Shown: positions 23,426 through 31,893 of the stretch, piece by piece | Layout of the letters: each line of letters begins with the position of its first letter | Position numbering within the stretch: position 1 is the stretch's first letter | From: Nonomuraea zeae | GTDB taxonomy: Bacteria; Actinomycetota; Actinomycetes; Streptosporangiales; Streptosporangiaceae | Direction: 5' to 3' | Length of the DNA: 46,780 nt | NCBI RefSeq assembly: GCF_005889725.1 | Contig: NZ_VCKX01000070.1 | Span: 1-46,780 of the forward strand | Notes under the pieces: model-generated | What the model was told of the DNA's origin: nothing | What the model saw: the letters and a program-made list of their open reading frames with translations, nothing else | Database searches by the model: none | Position numbers and translations under genes: made by a program

Positions 23426-25441
23426 ATGCCACCCACCCCTGCGCGAGCCCTGGCGGCTCTGACAGCGGCCGCATTAGCTCTCAGCGTCGCGCTCACCGGC
23501 ACGGCCGCGGCGGCCCGCGCCGGCGCGGGGCCCGTCGTGACGCGGGCGGCACTGGATCCCGCGCTCGTCGCGGGCCGCGGAGCCGCCGTGGACTTCGCCG
23601 AGCAGGAGGCGGAGAACGCCGCCACGAACGGCACGCTCATCGGCCCCGACCGCGCCGCGTACACGCTGCCCGCCGAGGCGTCGGGCCGCCGGGCGGTCCG
23701 GCTGACGCCGGGACAGCACGTGGAGTTCACGCTGCCGGGCGCGGCCAACGCGATCACCGTGCGCTACAGCATCCCCGACGCGCCGGGCGGCGGCGGGATC
23801 ACCGCGCCGCTCGACGTCACGGTCAACGGCGGGAGCCGGAGCACCATGACCCTGACGTCGCAGTACTCCTGGCTGTACAACCAGTACCCCTTCTCCAACG
23901 ACCCGGGCGCGGACCTGCTGCACCCCGACTGGTGGATCACCGAGTGCTCGTGCGTGCCCAGCGCCACGACGCCCGCGCCGGTGATCGCCAAGCCGTTCCG
24001 GCCGAGCCACTTCTACGACGAGCAGCGCCTGCTGCTCGGCCGGAAGTACCGCGCGGGCGACAAGGTGCGGCTGACGGTCCCGGCCCGCGGCGGCGCCGCG
24101 TGGACCGTCATCGACCTGCTCGACTCGCAGCTCGTCGGCCCGCCGCGGGTCGAGGTCGTGGCGGCCAACGTGCTGGCGTTCGGCGCGGACCCGTTCGGGC
24201 GGCGCGACTCGGCCGGGGCGTTCGACAAGGCGATCGCCTTCGCCCAGCGCAAGCGGCTCAAGGTGTACGTGCCGCCGGGGACGTACCAGGTCAACCGGCA
24301 CATCATCGTGGACGACGTGACGATCACCGGCGCGGGGAGCTGGTACACGATCATCAAGGGCCACGAGGTCGCGCTCGGCACCCCGGCGCCCGACGGCTCC
24401 GTGCACACCGGCGTCGGCTTCTACGGCAAGGACGCGGCGGACGGCGGCAGCAGGAACGTGCACCTGTCCGGGTTCGCGATCGAGGGCGACGTACGCGAGC
24501 GGATCGACACCGACCAGGTGAACGGCGTCGGCGGCGCGATGAGCGACTCGACCATCGACGGCCTGCACGTCCGCCACACCAAGGTGGGCATGTGGTTCGA
24601 CGGCCCGATGACGAACCTGAAGATCACGAACAATGTCATCGTCGACCAGATCGCCGACGCGATCAACTTCCACACCGGCGTCACCGGCTCGGTCGCCGCG
24701 AACAACTTCATCCGCAACACCGGTGACGACGCCCTCGCCATGTGGTCGGAGAAGACGGCCAACGCCGGCAACACCTTCGACCACAACACCGTGCAGTCGC
24801 CCGTGCTGGCCAACGGCATCGCCGTCTACGGCGGCACCGACAACACGATCTCGAACAACCTCGTCGCCGACCCCGTCAGGGAGGGCAGCGCCATCCAGGT
24901 CGGCTCCCGCTTCGGCGCGGAGGCGTTCGCCGGGCGGCTGCGGATCGAGGGCAACACCACGGCGAGGTCCGGCACGTACGAGCTGAACTGGAACATCGGG
25001 CTCGGCGCGATCTGGTTCTACGCGCTGGAGAAGAGCATCGACGCCGACATCCGGGTGACCGGCAACCACTTCCTGGACAACACCTACAACGCGATCATGC
25101 TGGTGAGCGAGTGGTCGGTGAAGGACCTCTACTCGATCACGAACGTGCACTTCAAGGACATCAGGGTGGACGGCACCGGCACCTCGGTGGTCAGCGCCCG
25201 GGTGAAGGGGTCGGCGACGTTCGAGAACGTGGACGCGCGCAACGTCGGCGCGGTCGGCGTGAACAACTGCGGGTCGTTCGGGTTCCCGGCCACCGGGTCG
25301 GAGTTCGCGCTGACGGACCTCGGCGGCAACGACGGGGGCGGCACCACCGGGCCCTGGCTCGCGCCGTGGGAGCTGCCCAACACCATCACCTGCGACGACC
25401 GCCCGCCGGTCGTCGCGCCCCCGGCGCCCTCCCCCTGGTGA
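23426..25441 (+). CDS. Secreted right-handed beta-helix glucanase (GH87-like)
   Basis: 671 residues with a Sec signal (LAALTAAALALSVALTGTAAAA). An N-terminal carbohydrate-binding-like sandwich (AVRLTPGQHVEFTLPGAANAITVRYSIPD) precedes a beta helix. The helix has VYVPPGTYQVNRHIIVDDVTITGAGSWYTIIKG, LKITNNVIVDQIADAINFHTG, IRNTGDDALAMWSE, and NGIAVYGGTDNTISNNLV. The DD in NTGDDALAMWS and overall plan resemble GH87 alpha-1,3-glucanases (mycodextranases); GH55/GH28-like helices are the alternative. The ATG at 23426 follows an AGAGAAACGAG region. It would act on alpha-glucan outside the cell, such as fungal wall or dextran-like polymer. Confidence 0.65.
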   Translation: MPPTPARALAALTAAALALSVALTGTAAAARAGAGPVVTRAALDPALVAGRGAAVDFAEQEAENAATNGTLIGPDRAAYTLPAEASGRRAVRLTPGQHVEFTLPGAANAITVRYSIPDAPGGGGITAPLDVTVNGGSRSTMTLTSQYSWLYNQYPFSNDPGADLLHPDWWITECSCVPSATTPAPVIAKPFRPSHFYDEQRLLLGRKYRAGDKVRLTVPARGGAAWTVIDLLDSQLVGPPRVEVVAANVLAFGADPFGRRDSAGAFDKAIAFAQRKRLKVYVPPGTYQVNRHIIVDDVTITGAGSWYTIIKGHEVALGTPAPDGSVHTGVGFYGKDAADGGSRNVHLSGFAIEGDVRERIDTDQVNGVGGAMSDSTIDGLHVRHTKVGMWFDGPMTNLKITNNVIVDQIADAINFHTGVTGSVAANNFIRNTGDDALAMWSEKTANAGNTFDHNTVQSPVLANGIAVYGGTDNTISNNLVADPVREGSAIQVGSRFGAEAFAGRLRIEGNTTARSGTYELNWNIGLGAIWFYALEKSIDADIRVTGNHFLDNTYNAIMLVSEWSVKDLYSITNVHFKDIRVDGTGTSVVSARVKGSATFENVDARNVGAVGVNNCGSFGFPATGSEFALTDLGGNDGGGTTGPWLAPWELPNTITCDDRPPVVAPPAPSPW

Positions 25442-25452
25442 GCGCGTGACCC

Positions 25453-25485
25453 GGCCGGCCGCCCGAGGGTCCCGGGCGGCCGGCC
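25453..25485. terminator. Strong hairpin between glucanase and FAH gene
   Basis: GGCCGGCCGCCCG (25453-25465) pairs perfectly with CGGGCGGCCGGCC (25473-25485), loop AGGGTCC, 12 bases past the glucanase stop in a convergent gap. Confidence 0.7.
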
Positions 25486-25550
25486 CCGCTCCCGCCGGCC
25501 GGGCGCGGGGAAGTCGCGCGCCACCGGGTTCCGGTCGCCGGTGCGCCAGG

Positions 25551-26417
25551 TCAGCGCATGGCGTCCAGGCCCTTGACGACATCGGTCGTCAGCGTGCCGA
25601 TCTCCCCGATGCCGATCGTGACCGTGTCGCCGTCCCGCAAGGTGAACGGCAGGTCGGGCACCAGGCAGGTGCCGGTGGCCAGCACCGCGCCGTCGGGGAA
25701 GGAGTCGGCGCGGTAGAGGTAGCCGGCCAGGTCGTCCAGCCGCCGGTTGAGCTGCGAGGTGGACGCCTTGCCGTCCCACACCGTCTCCCCGGCCCTGGCG
25801 ATGGTCAGGGTGATGTCCAGGGCGTAGGGGTCGGCGACCTCCCACGCGGGCCTGATCGCCGGGCCCACCGCGCACGCGCCCAGGTAGATCTTGGCCTGCG
25901 GCAGGTACAGCGGGTTGACCCCCTCGATGGTGCGCGAGCTCACGTCGTCCACGACCGTGTAGCCGACGATCTCCCCCGCGGAGTTCAGCACCAGGCCGAG
26001 CTCCGGCTCCGGCACGTCGATCTCCGAATCCGCGCGCACGGAGATGCGCCCGCCGTCACCCGAGACCTTCCAGGCCACCGACTTGAAGAACAGCTCGGGC
26101 CGTTCGGCGTCGTAGACCAGCTCGTACACGTCGGCGGCCCGCTCGCTCTCCAGCACCCGCGCCTCGCGCGAGCGCCGGTAGGTCACGCCGGCCGCCCACA
26201 CCTCCATCCGCCCGTCCACCGGCGCGAGCCGCCGCACCGCGGAGGACGGGTGCCCAGGCCCGTCCGCCGCCGCGCACCGCTCGCGCAACTCGCCGGACGA
26301 CAGCCGCAGCAGCTCGCCCACCGTCGTGATCCCGGACAGCTCCACCACCTGCTCGCCGTCGTCGATCCCGACCGCGTCGGCACCGGTCAGGGGGCTCGTG
26401 AACCGTACGATCTGCAT
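25551..26417 (-). CDS. FAH-family enzyme, AraD1-like (2-keto-3-deoxy-sugar-acid dehydratase)
   Basis: 288 residues. FAH-fold core: VWAAGVTYRRSREARVLESERAADVYELVYDAERPELFFKSVAWKV, then IDVPEPELGLVLNSAGEIVGYTVVDDVSSRTIEGVNPLYLPQAKIYLGACAVGPAI. EPELGLVL supplies metal-binding Glu. The VYDAERPELFFK and ENPLYLPQAK-like strings are closest to the AraD1 group acting on 2-keto-3-deoxy-L-arabinonate, rather than classical fumarylacetoacetase. ATG at 26417 follows AGGAG. It stands alone, with no sugar-acid dehydrogenase nearby, so the pathway assignment is tentative. A palindrome lies upstream. Confidence 0.75.
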   Translation of the reverse strand: MQIVRFTSPLTGADAVGIDDGEQVVELSGITTVGELLRLSSGELRERCAAADGPGHPSSAVRRLAPVDGRMEVWAAGVTYRRSREARVLESERAADVYELVYDAERPELFFKSVAWKVSGDGGRISVRADSEIDVPEPELGLVLNSAGEIVGYTVVDDVSSRTIEGVNPLYLPQAKIYLGACAVGPAIRPAWEVADPYALDITLTIARAGETVWDGKASTSQLNRRLDDLAGYLYRADSFPDGAVLATGTCLVPDLPFTLRDGDTVTIGIGEIGTLTTDVVKGLDAMR

Positions 26418-26452
26418 GCCTGCTCCTAGCTCCATCAGACGAGGGGCGTATG

Positions 26453-26463
26453 TCATCCGATGA
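26453..26463. promoter_or_regulatory. Palindrome upstream of the AraD1-like gene
   Basis: TCATC-C-GATGA (26453-26463) is a perfect 11-base dyad 36 bases before the gene start. A GntR- or IclR-type site is plausible. The rest of 26418-26657 holds no gene I can support. Confidence 0.35.
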
Positions 26464-26657
26464 AAGTCTCTCCTATTAGGCGGGTCGAGGGGTCCGCCGG
26501 GGGGATCTCCCGGACTTCGAGATTGTCGCGGCGGCACACCTCCGATGATCTGACGGCGATCTCGGGAGAGGCGCGTTAATCCGGTGGCAGAGCGAGCGGG
26601 TGGCTTGGTGTAATCGGATCCGTACGCTGAGCGACGACGACATCGCGGCGGTGACCA

Positions 26658-27584
26658 GTGACACAGGACGGCGCGCTCCTCTTCCCTCCCCGGCCGGACG
26701 GCGCCACGACGTGGGACGACTACGTCACGAGCATGCGCACGCTCCGGGTCTGGGCGGGAGCGCGGGACGACGCCGAGCTGGCGGCGGCGGTGCCCGCCCT
26801 CACCGCCCAGGCGATCCGCGGCGTGCTGGGCGAGCACCGCCGGGCCGTGCCCGACCGCCGCACCGCCGAGCTGATCGTGCGGGCCTGCCTGCTGCTGCGC
26901 GAGTGCTCCGAGCCGGAGATCGCGAAGGAGCAGGCCCTGTGGCGGGCGGCGTGGGACCGGGTGCTCGGCGCGCAGACGCGGCCCCCGAGGCCGCAGGGCC
27001 GGGCGGCGGCGATCGCGGCCGGCGTGCTCCTGCCCGCGGTGACCGGCGTGGTCATCAACCTCGCCTCCAGCAACACGCGCAACCCGCTCGCCTGGGGCGC
27101 GCTCGGGCTGCTGCTCGTCATCCACTCGTCCGTGCTGATGGTGGGCACGTCGCGGTGGAGCCGGCTGGCGCTGCCCGCGGGCGTCGCGTCCGTGGTGGCC
27201 GTGGCCGTGACCGCCGGCCTGCTGTTCCTGCCCCCTCCCCGGGAGGAGCCCCAGTTCGCCTGCCGGAAGGCCGACCCCGCCCTGTACATCAGGTCGCCGG
27301 TCAGGGACCCGGGGCTCGGCACGACGTGGACCGAGGGCTACGCGTGCCAGAACACCCGCGCGCCCGTCTACGCCGAGCCGGGCGCGGGCGGCCTCCAGAC
27401 CGGGGTGCTGCGCCAGGCGCTCAACATCTTCCTCTGCGTCGTGGAGCGCGACGGGCAGCACTGGTACCGCACGGCCGCCGACGAGAAGCGGGCCGACAGC
27501 GGCTGGGGCTACGTCTCGGAGCAGTACATCCTGGCCGCGCACCCCGTGGACGGCCTGGTGACCTGCCCCGGCCGGAGCGGCTAG
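26658..27584 (+). CDS. Membrane protein with HTH-like N-terminus and extracytoplasmic C-terminal domain
   Basis: 308 residues, no family recognised. Residues 20-105 are helical and charged (TLRVWAGARDDAELAAAVP...RRAVPDRRTAELIVRACLLL), similar in layout to the XRE-like helical N-terminal regions of actinomycete membrane proteins. Three hydrophobic segments follow at about 115-135, 143-163 and 172-193. The C-terminal part has four Cys and an SH3b-like pattern (APVYAEPGAG...QHWYRTAADE...GWGYVSEQYI). GTG start at 26658 lacks a clear SD. The stop codon shares CTAG with the stop of the convergent oxidase gene. Confidence 0.6.
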   Translation: MTQDGALLFPPRPDGATTWDDYVTSMRTLRVWAGARDDAELAAAVPALTAQAIRGVLGEHRRAVPDRRTAELIVRACLLLRECSEPEIAKEQALWRAAWDRVLGAQTRPPRPQGRAAAIAAGVLLPAVTGVVINLASSNTRNPLAWGALGLLLVIHSSVLMVGTSRWSRLALPAGVASVVAVAVTAGLLFLPPPREEPQFACRKADPALYIRSPVRDPGLGTTWTEGYACQNTRAPVYAEPGAGGLQTGVLRQALNIFLCVVERDGQHWYRTAADEKRADSGWGYVSEQYILAAHPVDGLVTCPGRSG

Positions 27585-29092
27585 ATCACGTCGAAGTCGG
27601 CCATCATCGCCATGTCCTCGTGCTCGAGGTTGTGGCAGTGCATCATGTACCGCCCCCGGTAGCCGTCGAAGCGCGCCAGCACGTCCACGACCTCGTACGG
27701 CCGCACGTCCACGGTGTCCTTCCAGCCCGCGTCGGTGGCGGCCGGGGGTCGGCCGTTGCGCGCGAGCACCTGGAAGTGGGCCAGGTGGAGGTGCACGGGG
27801 TGATGGAAGTCGCTGGTCAGCCGCCAGACCTCGGAGGTGCCCAGCCGCGGGCGGGCCAGCGGCACCCCGGGCCGGTAGGGCTGCCCGTTGATCGTCCAGG
27901 CGCTCTCCGACCTGCGGAAGTCGAACGTGCGGGTGGCCACCGCCGGCGCGCGCCCCGGCGGCCTGGACAGGGCACGCGGGACCGCGCTGTCCTCCCTGGC
28001 CCTGCGGGCGACCACGAACCGCATGACGTTCGAGGCCGAGCCGCCGGCCAGCGTGTTGACCATGGTGACGGTGCTCCCGACCGGGTAGGCGGAGAAGTCC
28101 ACCACCACGTCGAACCGCTCCCCCGGCGCCATCGTGATCGTGTCGTGCGTGACGGGCGCGGCCAGCAGCCCGCCGTCGCTGCCGATCTGGACGAACCGGC
28201 CGCCGGGGTCGAGCCGGAGCCGGAATCTGCGGGCGTTGGAGGCGTTCAGCAGCCGCAGCCGGTGGCGGGTGGCGCTGACCTCGGCCACCGGCCAGGGCGC
28301 GCCGTTGACCAGGATCACGTCACCCTCGACGCCCTCCATGAAGTCGGGGTCGTGGCGGCCCGGGTAGCGGAAGGAGCCGTCCTCCTCGAACGCCCGGTCG
28401 CAGATCATCAGCGGCAGCTCCCGCTCGCCGCCCGGCAGCGGCAGCGCGTCCTCCTCCTCGTCCCGTACGAGTGCGAACCCGGCCAGCCCGCGCCACACCT
28501 GCGGCGCGGTGAAGTCCATCCGGTGGTCGTGGTACCAGAGCGTGGCGGCCCGCTGCTCCAGCGGATAGCGGTAGTCCTTGGCGCCCTGGTGGATGACGGC
28601 CGCGTGACCGCCGTGACCGTGATCGTGCCCGTGCGGGTGGCCCGCCGGGACTACGAGGTCGGTCGGGTAGCCGTCGGAGTCCGGCGGGTTGACGCCGCCG
28701 TGCAGGTGGGTGGAGGTGGGCACGGTCAGCTCGTTGCGGACGCGGATCGTGGCGTCGCCGCCGCGCCGCAGGTCGAACGTGGGCCCGGGGAAGGTGCCCG
28801 CGTACCCCCACACCTCGGTGGTCAGGCCGGGGAGGATCTCGATCCTCGCCGCCCGCTGCGTCACCTCGTAGTGCCCGGCGGCCGTGGGGCGGGCGACCGC
28901 GGGAACCGGCAGCGGCACGGTGAACGGCCGGGGCAGCGGCGCCCTGCTGGTCAGGAGCTGGCCGGAGGTCTCGGCGAGCGCCGCGCACCCGGCCGTCGCC
29001 AGCGCCGCCCCGCCCAGCACGCCGAGGAACCCCCGCCGGGAGAGCGCGGGACGCGCCCGCCGGGACGCCCTTGAGCGGGTACGGGCGCTCAT
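27581..29092 (-). CDS. Multicopper oxidase, TAT-exported (CotA/bilirubin-oxidase-like)
   Basis: 503 residues. Twin-arginine signal SRRGFLGVLGGAALATAGC. Copper sites are in order: STHLHGG, LWYHDHRMD, HPVHLHLAHFQV, MMHCHNLEHEDMAMM. The last holds the type 1 copper His/Cys/His with Met as axial ligand. Three cupredoxin domains fit CotA-type laccases oxidising phenols, bilirubin or metals. Between HLHGG and WYHDH is an unusual His-rich stretch (HPHGHDHGHGGH) that could bind copper. The ATG overlaps the DUF6220 stop by ATGA, so the two proteins are co-translated. Confidence 0.88.
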   Translation of the reverse strand: MSARTRSRASRRARPALSRRGFLGVLGGAALATAGCAALAETSGQLLTSRAPLPRPFTVPLPVPAVARPTAAGHYEVTQRAARIEILPGLTTEVWGYAGTFPGPTFDLRRGGDATIRVRNELTVPTSTHLHGGVNPPDSDGYPTDLVVPAGHPHGHDHGHGGHAAVIHQGAKDYRYPLEQRAATLWYHDHRMDFTAPQVWRGLAGFALVRDEEEDALPLPGGERELPLMICDRAFEEDGSFRYPGRHDPDFMEGVEGDVILVNGAPWPVAEVSATRHRLRLLNASNARRFRLRLDPGGRFVQIGSDGGLLAAPVTHDTITMAPGERFDVVVDFSAYPVGSTVTMVNTLAGGSASNVMRFVVARRAREDSAVPRALSRPPGRAPAVATRTFDFRRSESAWTINGQPYRPGVPLARPRLGTSEVWRLTSDFHHPVHLHLAHFQVLARNGRPPAATDAGWKDTVDVRPYEVVDVLARFDGYRGRYMMHCHNLEHEDMAMMADFDVI

Positions 29093-29487
29093 GCCGCCGC
29101 CGTCCGCGGCGAGCGCCAGGTCCAGACGGTGAAGACGGCCGAGAGGCCGAAGATCGCCATGCCGAGCGGGAAGTGCAGCGCGATGATCCTGGACTGTCCC
29201 AGCCCCACCTGCGCCGTCTCCGCCAGCACGAGCCCGAGGCCGGCCAGCGCGGGCCAGAGCGGCCCCCTGGCCGGCCGCCACAGCAGGATCGCGGCCACGA
29301 GCTGCAGGTAGAGCAGGCTGTGCGTGAACCCGGCGTTGTTCCTGTGCCAGGCCAGCAGGTCCACGTCGCCGGTGACGAAGAGCCCGGCCAGGGCGGCCTG
29401 CGCGAGCACCCCGGCCAGGTGCCCGGTCGCCGACACCCGCAGGAACCAGACGATCCAGCCGGGCGGCGTGGCGGTCGATGAGGTCAT
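29089..29487 (-). CDS. DUF6220-like four-helix membrane protein
   Basis: 132 residues with four hydrophobic segments, including VSATGHLAGVLAQAALAGLFVTG, FTHSLLYLQLVAAILLW, WPALAGLGLVLAETAQVGLG and FPLGMAIFGLSAVFTVW. His residues in helices (TGHL, WHRNN, FTHS, ALHFPLG) recall small cytochrome b561-like proteins; DUF6220 is the closest family I recognise. First gene of a two-gene operon with the multicopper oxidase. A role in electron transfer or copper supply is a guess. Confidence 0.65.
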   Translation of the reverse strand: MTSSTATPPGWIVWFLRVSATGHLAGVLAQAALAGLFVTGDVDLLAWHRNNAGFTHSLLYLQLVAAILLWRPARGPLWPALAGLGLVLAETAQVGLGQSRIIALHFPLGMAIFGLSAVFTVWTWRSPRTAAA

Positions 29488-29561
29488 GCGAACGATGTTT
29501 CAGCACGTCACCCCGGTCCGGCGTCCCACCGTGGAGGGCTCCGCGGCCTACCACCGGAGTT

Positions 29562-29601
29562 GTACGCCGGCCCGCCAGGGGCGGCGAACGTACGCCAGGG
29601 G
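29562..29601. promoter_or_regulatory. Direct repeats between oxidase and kinase operons
   Basis: GTACGCC occurs at 29562-29568 and 29590-29596, and CGCCAGGGG at 29573-29581 and 29593-29601, the latter 20 bases (two helical turns) apart. They lie 41-80 bases before the kinase gene, and are a possible site for the NarL-type regulator. Confidence 0.35.
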
Positions 29602-29641
29602 GATGACGCCCGGCCGGAGCGGGTCCCCTACCTTGTGAGAC

Positions 29642-30763
29642 ATGCACAGCCGCAGAACGGACGCACTGATCGCGGTGATCGCCCTGGTGGCGATCACCGC
29701 GGGCACCTACGCGAACCTGTCGTGGACCGGGCCCCAGGAGCGTCCGCTCGACCCGGCGGGGCTGACGCTGATCACGATCTCGTCCCTGTCGCTCGCCTTC
29801 CGCCGCACCGCGCCGCTGAGCGCGGGCATCGTCGCGGCGGCCTGCGGGATCGCCTATTACGCGGGCGACTACCCGGGTGTGTTCGCCACCGCGCCCGCAC
29901 TCGCCGCGATCTACACGCTGGCCGTGCTCGGCCGCCGCAAGGCCGCGATCTGGCTGTCGGTCACGCTGGCCGTGTCGGTGTACGGAATCATGGCGCTGTC
30001 GGCCGGCGATCCGGTCGCCGGGAGCTGGATGGCGCTGCTGAGCGGCTGGCTGGTGGCCATGGTGGTGTTCGGCGAGGTGACCAGGAGAGGCCGGGCGTAC
30101 CTGAGGGCCGTGGAGCAGCGGGCCGAGGAGGCCGAGCGCACCCGCGAGGAGGCGGCGCTGCGCCGGGCGGGCGAGGAGCGGCTGTGGATCGCGCAGGAGC
30201 TGCACGACTCGCTCACCCACAGCATCTCGGTGGTCAACGTCCAGGTCGCGGTGGCCATGGAGCTGTTCGACCGCGATCCCGAGCGGGCCAGGGAGGCGCT
30301 GGCCGCGATCAAGGAGTCGGGGCACGAGGCGATGAACGAGCTGCGGGCCACGCTCGGCGTGCTGCGCCAGAACGAGCAGGAGGGAGCCGGGCTCTCCAGG
30401 CTGCCGAGCCTCGTGTCCAGGGCCGAGGGGGCGGGGCTGCGGGTGGCGCACGAGGTCTCCGGCACGCCGTACGCGCTGCCGCCGGAGGTGGACCGGGCCG
30501 CGTACCGCATCGCGCAGGAGGCGCTCACCAACGTGCTGCGGCACGCGGGCGCCGCGGCGGTCACGGTGGCGGTCGAATACGATCCCGTGAAGGTCGTCCT
30601 GCGGGTGGAGAACGACGGCGAGGCCGGGACGGCCGGGCCGGGGATGGGGTTGATCGGCATGCGCGAGCGCGCGGTCGCCATCGGCGGCTCGCTCACCGCG
30701 GGCCCGCACGAGAGCGGCGGCTTCGCGGTCCGCGCCGAGCTGCCCGTCCGGGTGCCGGCATGA
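29642..30763 (+). CDS. NarL-type sensor histidine kinase
   Basis: 373 residues. The N-terminal half has membrane segments (ALIAVIALVAITAGTYANL, AGIVAAACGIAYYAGDY, WLSVTLAVSVYGIMAL, LLSGWLVAMVVFGEV) and little outside the membrane. A coiled stretch leads to the HisKA_3 box IAQELHDSLTHSISVVNVQ, phospho-acceptor His188. The ATPase domain has YRIAQEALTNVLRHAG (N box) and GPGMGLIGMRERAVAIGGSL (G boxes). The stop overlaps an in-frame ATG of the regulator. Signal unknown; membrane-intrinsic sensing is likely. Confidence 0.9.
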   Translation: MHSRRTDALIAVIALVAITAGTYANLSWTGPQERPLDPAGLTLITISSLSLAFRRTAPLSAGIVAAACGIAYYAGDYPGVFATAPALAAIYTLAVLGRRKAAIWLSVTLAVSVYGIMALSAGDPVAGSWMALLSGWLVAMVVFGEVTRRGRAYLRAVEQRAEEAERTREEAALRRAGEERLWIAQELHDSLTHSISVVNVQVAVAMELFDRDPERAREALAAIKESGHEAMNELRATLGVLRQNEQEGAGLSRLPSLVSRAEGAGLRVAHEVSGTPYALPPEVDRAAYRIAQEALTNVLRHAGAAAVTVAVEYDPVKVVLRVENDGEAGTAGPGMGLIGMRERAVAIGGSLTAGPHESGGFAVRAELPVRVPA

Positions 30764-30825
30764 CCCCGGACGCCCCAGGCCAGGGTCCCGGGGTGACCCC
30801 GGATGCCGCCGGCCGGGAGGGCCGC

Positions 30826-31491
30826 GTGATCAGGGTCGTGCTGGCCGACGACCAGCCGCTGATCCGGGCCGGCTTCAAGGCGCTGCTGGAGCTCACCGAC
30901 GACATCACCGTGGTCGGCGAGGCGGGCAACGGCGTGGAGGCCGTGGAGCTGGCCAGGCGGCTGCTGCCGGACGTGGCGCTGCTCGACGTGCGGATGCCAC
31001 TGCTCGACGGCATCCAGGCCACCCGCAGGATCGGCGCGGCCCGCGAGCTGGACGGCGTCCGCGTGGTGATCCTCACCAACTACGCGCTCGACGAGTACGT
31101 CTTCGCCGCCCTCAGGGCCGGGGCCAGCGGGTTCCTGCTCAAGGACATCGAGCCGGGCGACCTGCTGCAGTCGGTGCGGGTGGCCGCCCGCGGCGACGCG
31201 CTGCTGTCACCGTCGGTGACGCGCCGCCTGATCGAGGAGTACGTCAGCACCCCGCCCCGCCCCGTCGCCGCGCCCGGCCTCGAACGGCTGACCGACCGCG
31301 AGCGGGAGATCGTGACCCTCGTCGCCAGGGGCATGTCCAACGAGGAGATCGCCGCCCACCTGGTGATCAGCGGCGCCACCGCCAAGACCCACGTGAGCAG
31401 GTCGATGACCAAGCTCGGCGTCCGCGACCGCGCGCAGCTCGTCGTCCTCGCCTACGAGTCCGGCCTGGTCGTCCCGGGGGCCGGCGGCTAG
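30826..31491 (+). CDS. LuxR/NarL-type response regulator
   Basis: 221 residues from the GTG at 30826, which has SD GGGAGG 5 bases upstream and gives the usual opening VIRVVLADDQPLIRAGF. Asp54 in ALLDVRMPLLDG is the phosphorylation site; Thr in VVILTNYALDEYV and Lys in FLLKDIEP complete the receiver. The LuxR HTH is LTDREREIVTLVARGMSNEEIAAHLVISGATAKTHVSRSMTKLGV. An alternative ATG at 30760 overlaps the kinase stop (ATGA) and would add 22 Pro/Gly-rich residues containing an internal repeat. Partner of the kinase just upstream. Confidence 0.9.
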   Translation: MIRVVLADDQPLIRAGFKALLELTDDITVVGEAGNGVEAVELARRLLPDVALLDVRMPLLDGIQATRRIGAARELDGVRVVILTNYALDEYVFAALRAGASGFLLKDIEPGDLLQSVRVAARGDALLSPSVTRRLIEEYVSTPPRPVAAPGLERLTDREREIVTLVARGMSNEEIAAHLVISGATAKTHVSRSMTKLGVRDRAQLVVLAYESGLVVPGAGG

Positions 31492-31592
31492 AAGGTCAGC
31501 AGGAAGTCGTAGACGTTCAGCAGCCACACCAGTGACCACAACGCGACCGCGGGAAGCCGGCTCAACCACCGGCCGGATCCGTCAGTAGGCAC
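31488..31592 (-). CDS. Possible 34-residue membrane peptide
   Basis: A GTG-initiated frame coding a polar start (PTDGSGRWLSRL) and one hydrophobic helix ending LVWLLNVYDFLLTF. Its stop shares CTAG with the response-regulator stop, so the two genes are tail to tail. The hydrophobic end is untypical of random GC-rich frames, but the SD (AGGAAGG about 16 bases upstream) is poorly placed. Function unknown. Confidence 0.3.
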   Translation of the reverse strand: MPTDGSGRWLSRLPAVALWSLVWLLNVYDFLLTF

Positions 31593-31660
31593 CCGTTACC
31601 ACAACGCCTTCCTCGGACGGCGATGACGTCCTCCCAGTCTGCGTCGCCATCCCCCGCCCT

Positions 31661-31736
31661 GCGCACAATCTGGGCGCACAATCCGGGCGCACAATCCGTG
31701 CGCGCAACCGGGCGCACGAGCCCGCGCAATGACCGG
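31661..31736. repeat. 13-bp tandem repeats upstream of the lectin-like gene
   Basis: Units GCGCACAATCTGG (31661), GCGCACAATCCGG (31674) and GCGCACAATCCGT (31687) are followed by degenerating copies at 31700, 31712 and 31725. They lie about 160-230 bases before the next gene. The 31593-31893 stretch otherwise has no gene I can support. Confidence 0.8.
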
Positions 31737-31893
31737 GGTTGCCGGTGGAGCGCGCAGTTGTCCGCAGACCGCTCCCGCGCCCGGATGGTGCCATGGCGGA
31801 GCAGCCCGGGACCACTCCTTGCCGCCGCTGATCCCGGGCACGCGCCCATGCCGCGACCCGCGGCGCGGGGATCTCGTTCACAGAAGGAAGACC

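Noticed and set aside
31207..31569. A minus-strand frame across the response regulator 3' end.
   Set aside because: It mirrors the regulator coding sequence and has no RBS or recognisable domain.
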